Position numbers and translations under genes: made by a program. Below are positions 4,889-7,119 of a DNA stretch of 7,119 nucleotides, in pieces. Every line of letters starts with the position of its first letter. Within the stretch, counting starts at the first letter, position 1. This DNA is from Burkholderiaceae bacterium. Its GTDB lineage: Bacteria > Pseudomonadota > Gammaproteobacteria > Burkholderiales > Burkholderiaceae_E. The notes under the pieces are model-generated. The model was not told the DNA's origin, searched no databases, and was given only the letters and a program-made list of their open reading frames with translations. The stretch is from NCBI GenBank assembly GCA_023258775.1, contig JALQWJ010000074.1:1-7119 (forward strand), written 5' to 3'.

Positions 4889-7119
4889 TCAATTGGTCAA
4901 GCGAATTGCGTCGCCGGCTGAACGACGAAACATTTGCTGCATTGCAAAAAGCGCTGAAACAAGGCTCACAAAGACCTGTAACGTCACGCCTGCGAGTATC
5001 ACTAATGGACTGCCAAAGCCTGGCAGTTCGAGTAATTCCTTACCAATGAAAAGTCCAAGCAAGTAGGCAAAGCCGCCTGCTAGCAAGCCGCCGAGCAATC
5101 CTGAGATCATGAGCTCTGCACCAATAATCGCCCTCAGTTGGCTGGGCCTAGCCCCTAAAACCCGCAAGAGTGCTGCGTCGCGCTGACGTTCATCCTGCTC
5201 AAGTTGCAAGGCTGATGCGATCACGAGTGCGCCGCTGATCAAGGCAAGCAGAAACAGCCAACGCAGACCGGCTGTAAGTTGCTCGACTAGGGATTTTGCC
5301 TGCTCGATAGTTGCCGTTAAATCAACTGAGGTAATGTTGGGAAACGCCCCATTGAGCAGTCTGTCAAAGTTTGAAACACTCGTTGTGCGCAGACTTGCAA
5401 TCCAGCTTTGCGCCTGATCTTCAAGAAGCTGAGGCGAAAGGACAACAAAAAAATTCACCCGCATGCTTTCCCAAGATAGCGCACGGATGCTGCTGATTCT
5501 GGCCTTGACTACTTCGCCAGCAACCTCGAATTCGATCTCGTCACCCATCGATAAACCAAGCGTCTTTGCTAAACCTTGCTCTACCGAAGCATCTGCGTGC
5601 CCTCGGCGAGGCCATTGCCCATCAATTAATCGGTTACCCTCAATCGGGCCTTCGCCGTACGACAAGTTGAACTCCCTGTCCAATAAGCGTCTCGCTCGAA
5701 GCTCTTCAAAGTCCTCAGGCTCCATTGCTTTACCATTTCTGGTGACCAGGCGACCACGGACCATTGGATACAGATCAGCTGGCTCGTCTTTGATTGTTTG
5801 CTTCAAAAAATGGATCACCTCATTTAATTGATCGTTTTGAATATTGATCAGAAAACGATCCGGCATCTGACCTTGCGAGGCTCGCTGCCAGCTACTCATT
5901 AAGTCATCCTGTACGAAACTCAATAACAACAAAGCTAACACACCAAGCGTGCTTGCACTCTGTTGAATCGCCCGTCTCAGTGGCGTTCTGCCAAGCCTTC
6001 GCAAGGCAAGCTTACTGGCTAAATGCCGAGCGGATAGCTTTTCCCCAAGCTCTCGTCCCAAACGGTAAAACAAAGCAAGCAACAAAGCCAGTAAGCAGAA
6101 CACCATCATGAGTCCAGCCCAGAGCAGGAGCGCACTTCGAAGGCTGTCGCTTAACCATACGCTAAGTGAAAGGCTCGCCATCGCGATTACAAGCCAGGGA
6201 AAGTTTGTTCTCAACACGCTGCCTGCTTTTGTTGATCCAGCGGCATGATCCGACTGATTCGGTGTTTGCTCCCGAAAAAGGACATTTGGCGTTACGCCGA
6301 GCAGTTGTAACCAACCCCCCAGGGAAAAGCTCAAAAGCATGAGCAGGCCCGCGATGAGCGCATGAAAGGCAATGCTGAAATCAGCGGGTGGCAATTGCTG
6401 CGCAAGCTTTACGGGAATCAGCGATGCCAGCAAGTCTGCCGCGTAAATACCGAGCAATGCACCAACACCCCCAGCTAAAAAGCCGATCGCTAAAAACTGA
6501 AGCACGACAATGCCAAATAAATGCGCTGCAGATGCACCCATGACGCGCATGACAGCATATTGCTTCATATGCGTGCTCGCGTAGTGCCTTGAGGAGAGTG
6601 CAATTGCGGCGCAGGCAACAATGGCGATGATTGAGGCAATCAAACCAAGGAAGGTCTTTGCTCGTTGCATGGTGAGTTGGATTTCTGGCCGACCAGCATC
6701 TTGTGCTTCAATCCGTTGCCCCTTTTCAAGCGCATCTTCATGCTGCGCTATCCACCGCTTAAGCGCAGCAGCATCGTCATGTGCCAGGCCCATTCGCCAG
6801 GTAACGCGGCTTCCCTCCTGTATCAGACCAGTTGATTCCAGATCATCTCGATGAAGCATCAGCCGTGGTGCGAAGTTGATAAACGCTGCGACCCGATCGG
6901 GCTCTTCGCGAATTACGCCACCAATAAGAAAACTTTTCTCGCCAAGGCGAACCCTGTCAGCAATGCTCGCTTGCAATCGGTCAAGCAGGCTTTGTTCCAG
7001 CCACACGGTGCCCGGTAACACCCTATTGATGACGGTCTCATCTTGTGCGCTCGCAAGTTTAAGCTTGCCCCGCAAAGGGTAATTGCTGCTTACTGCCTTA
7101 ATCGACGCAAGCATCGTCT
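4889..7119 (-). CDS. YbbP-like ABC transporter permease with two FtsX domains (5'-truncated)
   Basis: Permease subunit of a MacB/FtsX-type ABC system in the inner membrane; no ATPase domain. The frame is still open at 7119; counting from the first ATG at 7114, 741 residues are visible. That ATG is internal: KAVSSNYPLRG and later APRLM and GSRVTWR match the periplasmic domain of E. coli YbbP from memory, so about 90-110 residues including the first membrane helix are missing. Order: periplasmic domain (to about 150), FtsX-type membrane block (about 153-272) containing MRVMGAS (189-195), two helices (about 305-350), a further helix (383-403), a second periplasmic domain (about 405-610), and a final FtsX block (about 615-727) containing LLRVLGARPSQLRAI. 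The duplicated RVxGA cytoplasmic motif likely contacts the ATPase. An ATPase gene (ybbA-like) would be expected beyond 7119. Function is unsettled in the family; lipid or envelope-related export is a guess. Confidence 0.88.
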   Translation of the reverse strand, partial: TMLASIKAVSSNYPLRGKLKLASAQDETVINRVLPGTVWLEQSLLDRLQASIADRVRLGEKSFLIGGVIREEPDRVAAFINFAPRLMLHRDDLESTGLIQEGSRVTWRMGLAHDDAAALKRWIAQHEDALEKGQRIEAQDAGRPEIQLTMQRAKTFLGLIASIIAIVACAAIALSSRHYASTHMKQYAVMRVMGASAAHLFGIVVLQFLAIGFLAGGVGALLGIYAADLLASLIPVKLAQQLPPADFSIAFHALIAGLLMLLSFSLGGWLQLLGVTPNVLFREQTPNQSDHAAGSTKAGSVLRTNFPWLVIAMASLSLSVWLSDSLRSALLLWAGLMMVFCLLALLLALFYRLGRELGEKLSARHLASKLALRRLGRTPLRRAIQQSASTLGVLALLLLSFVQDDLMSSWQRASQGQMPDRFLINIQNDQLNEVIHFLKQTIKDEPADLYPMVRGRLVTRNGKAMEPEDFEELRARRLLDREFNLSYGEGPIEGNRLIDGQWPRRGHADASVEQGLAKTLGLSMGDEIEFEVAGEVVKARISSIRALSWESMRVNFFVVLSPQLLEDQAQSWIASLRTTSVSNFDRLLNGAFPNITSVDLTATIEQAKSLVEQLTAGLRWLFLLALISGALVIASALQLEQDERQRDAALLRVLGARPSQLRAIIGAELMISGLLGGLLAGGFAYLLGLFIGKELLELPGFGSPLVILAGVTLQVFVSLVSALFAMQQMFRRSAGDAIRLTN

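Noticed and set aside
4889..7119. Open frames of 68-122 codons on the opposite strand of the permease
   Set aside because: They are antisense shadows with Ser/Arg-rich composition, no domains and no ribosome binding sites, while the permease frame is continuous with clear membrane segments.

Overview
The window looks like an ordinary chromosomal segment of a member of the Pseudomonadota, most likely Beta- or Gammaproteobacteria. GC content is moderate (about half by eye). The order reads: a polyprenyl-phosphate-type GT2 glycosyltransferase, a tRNA-Arg(ACG) with encoded CCA, a monocarboxylate-type MFS transporter, a DHRS4-like short-chain dehydrogenase, an M20 metallopeptidase, a GNAT acetyltransferase and a YbbP-like FtsX-domain ABC permease. 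The lineage call rests on recalled similarity of these proteins and is an inference. Genes are tightly packed and the only gap near 100 bp is 4277-4372. I see no insertion sequence, phage, CRISPR or defence gene.

Left part, + strand (1-2855): the glycosyltransferase enters from outside the window and ends at 706. A tRNA promoter with an almost ideal extended -10 sits immediately behind its stop codon. tRNA-Arg(ACG) occupies 747-823. The MFS gene begins only 24 nt after the tRNA CCA end with no terminator between them, so the transporter and the dehydrogenase behind it (25 nt gap, good ribosome binding site) may be transcribed at least partly from the tRNA promoter. Transporter plus NADP(H)-type dehydrogenase suggests uptake and oxidation or reduction of a small carboxylate or carbonyl compound. 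The substrate cannot be read from the sequence.

Right part, - strand (2852-7119): read in the direction of transcription, a 5'-truncated YbbP-like permease (enters at 7119) is followed after 24 nt by a GNAT acetyltransferase, then after 96 nt by an M20 peptidase. The peptidase ends tail-to-tail with the dehydrogenase, the two stop codons interlocking over 4 bp (2852-2855). The permease's ATPase partner, usually adjacent in this family, is not in the window and would be expected beyond 7119.

No undescribed system is apparent. The points most worth a second look are layout and expression details: the tRNA-transporter junction, the interlocked convergent stops, and an 8-codon reading frame with the best ribosome binding site in front of the GNAT gene.
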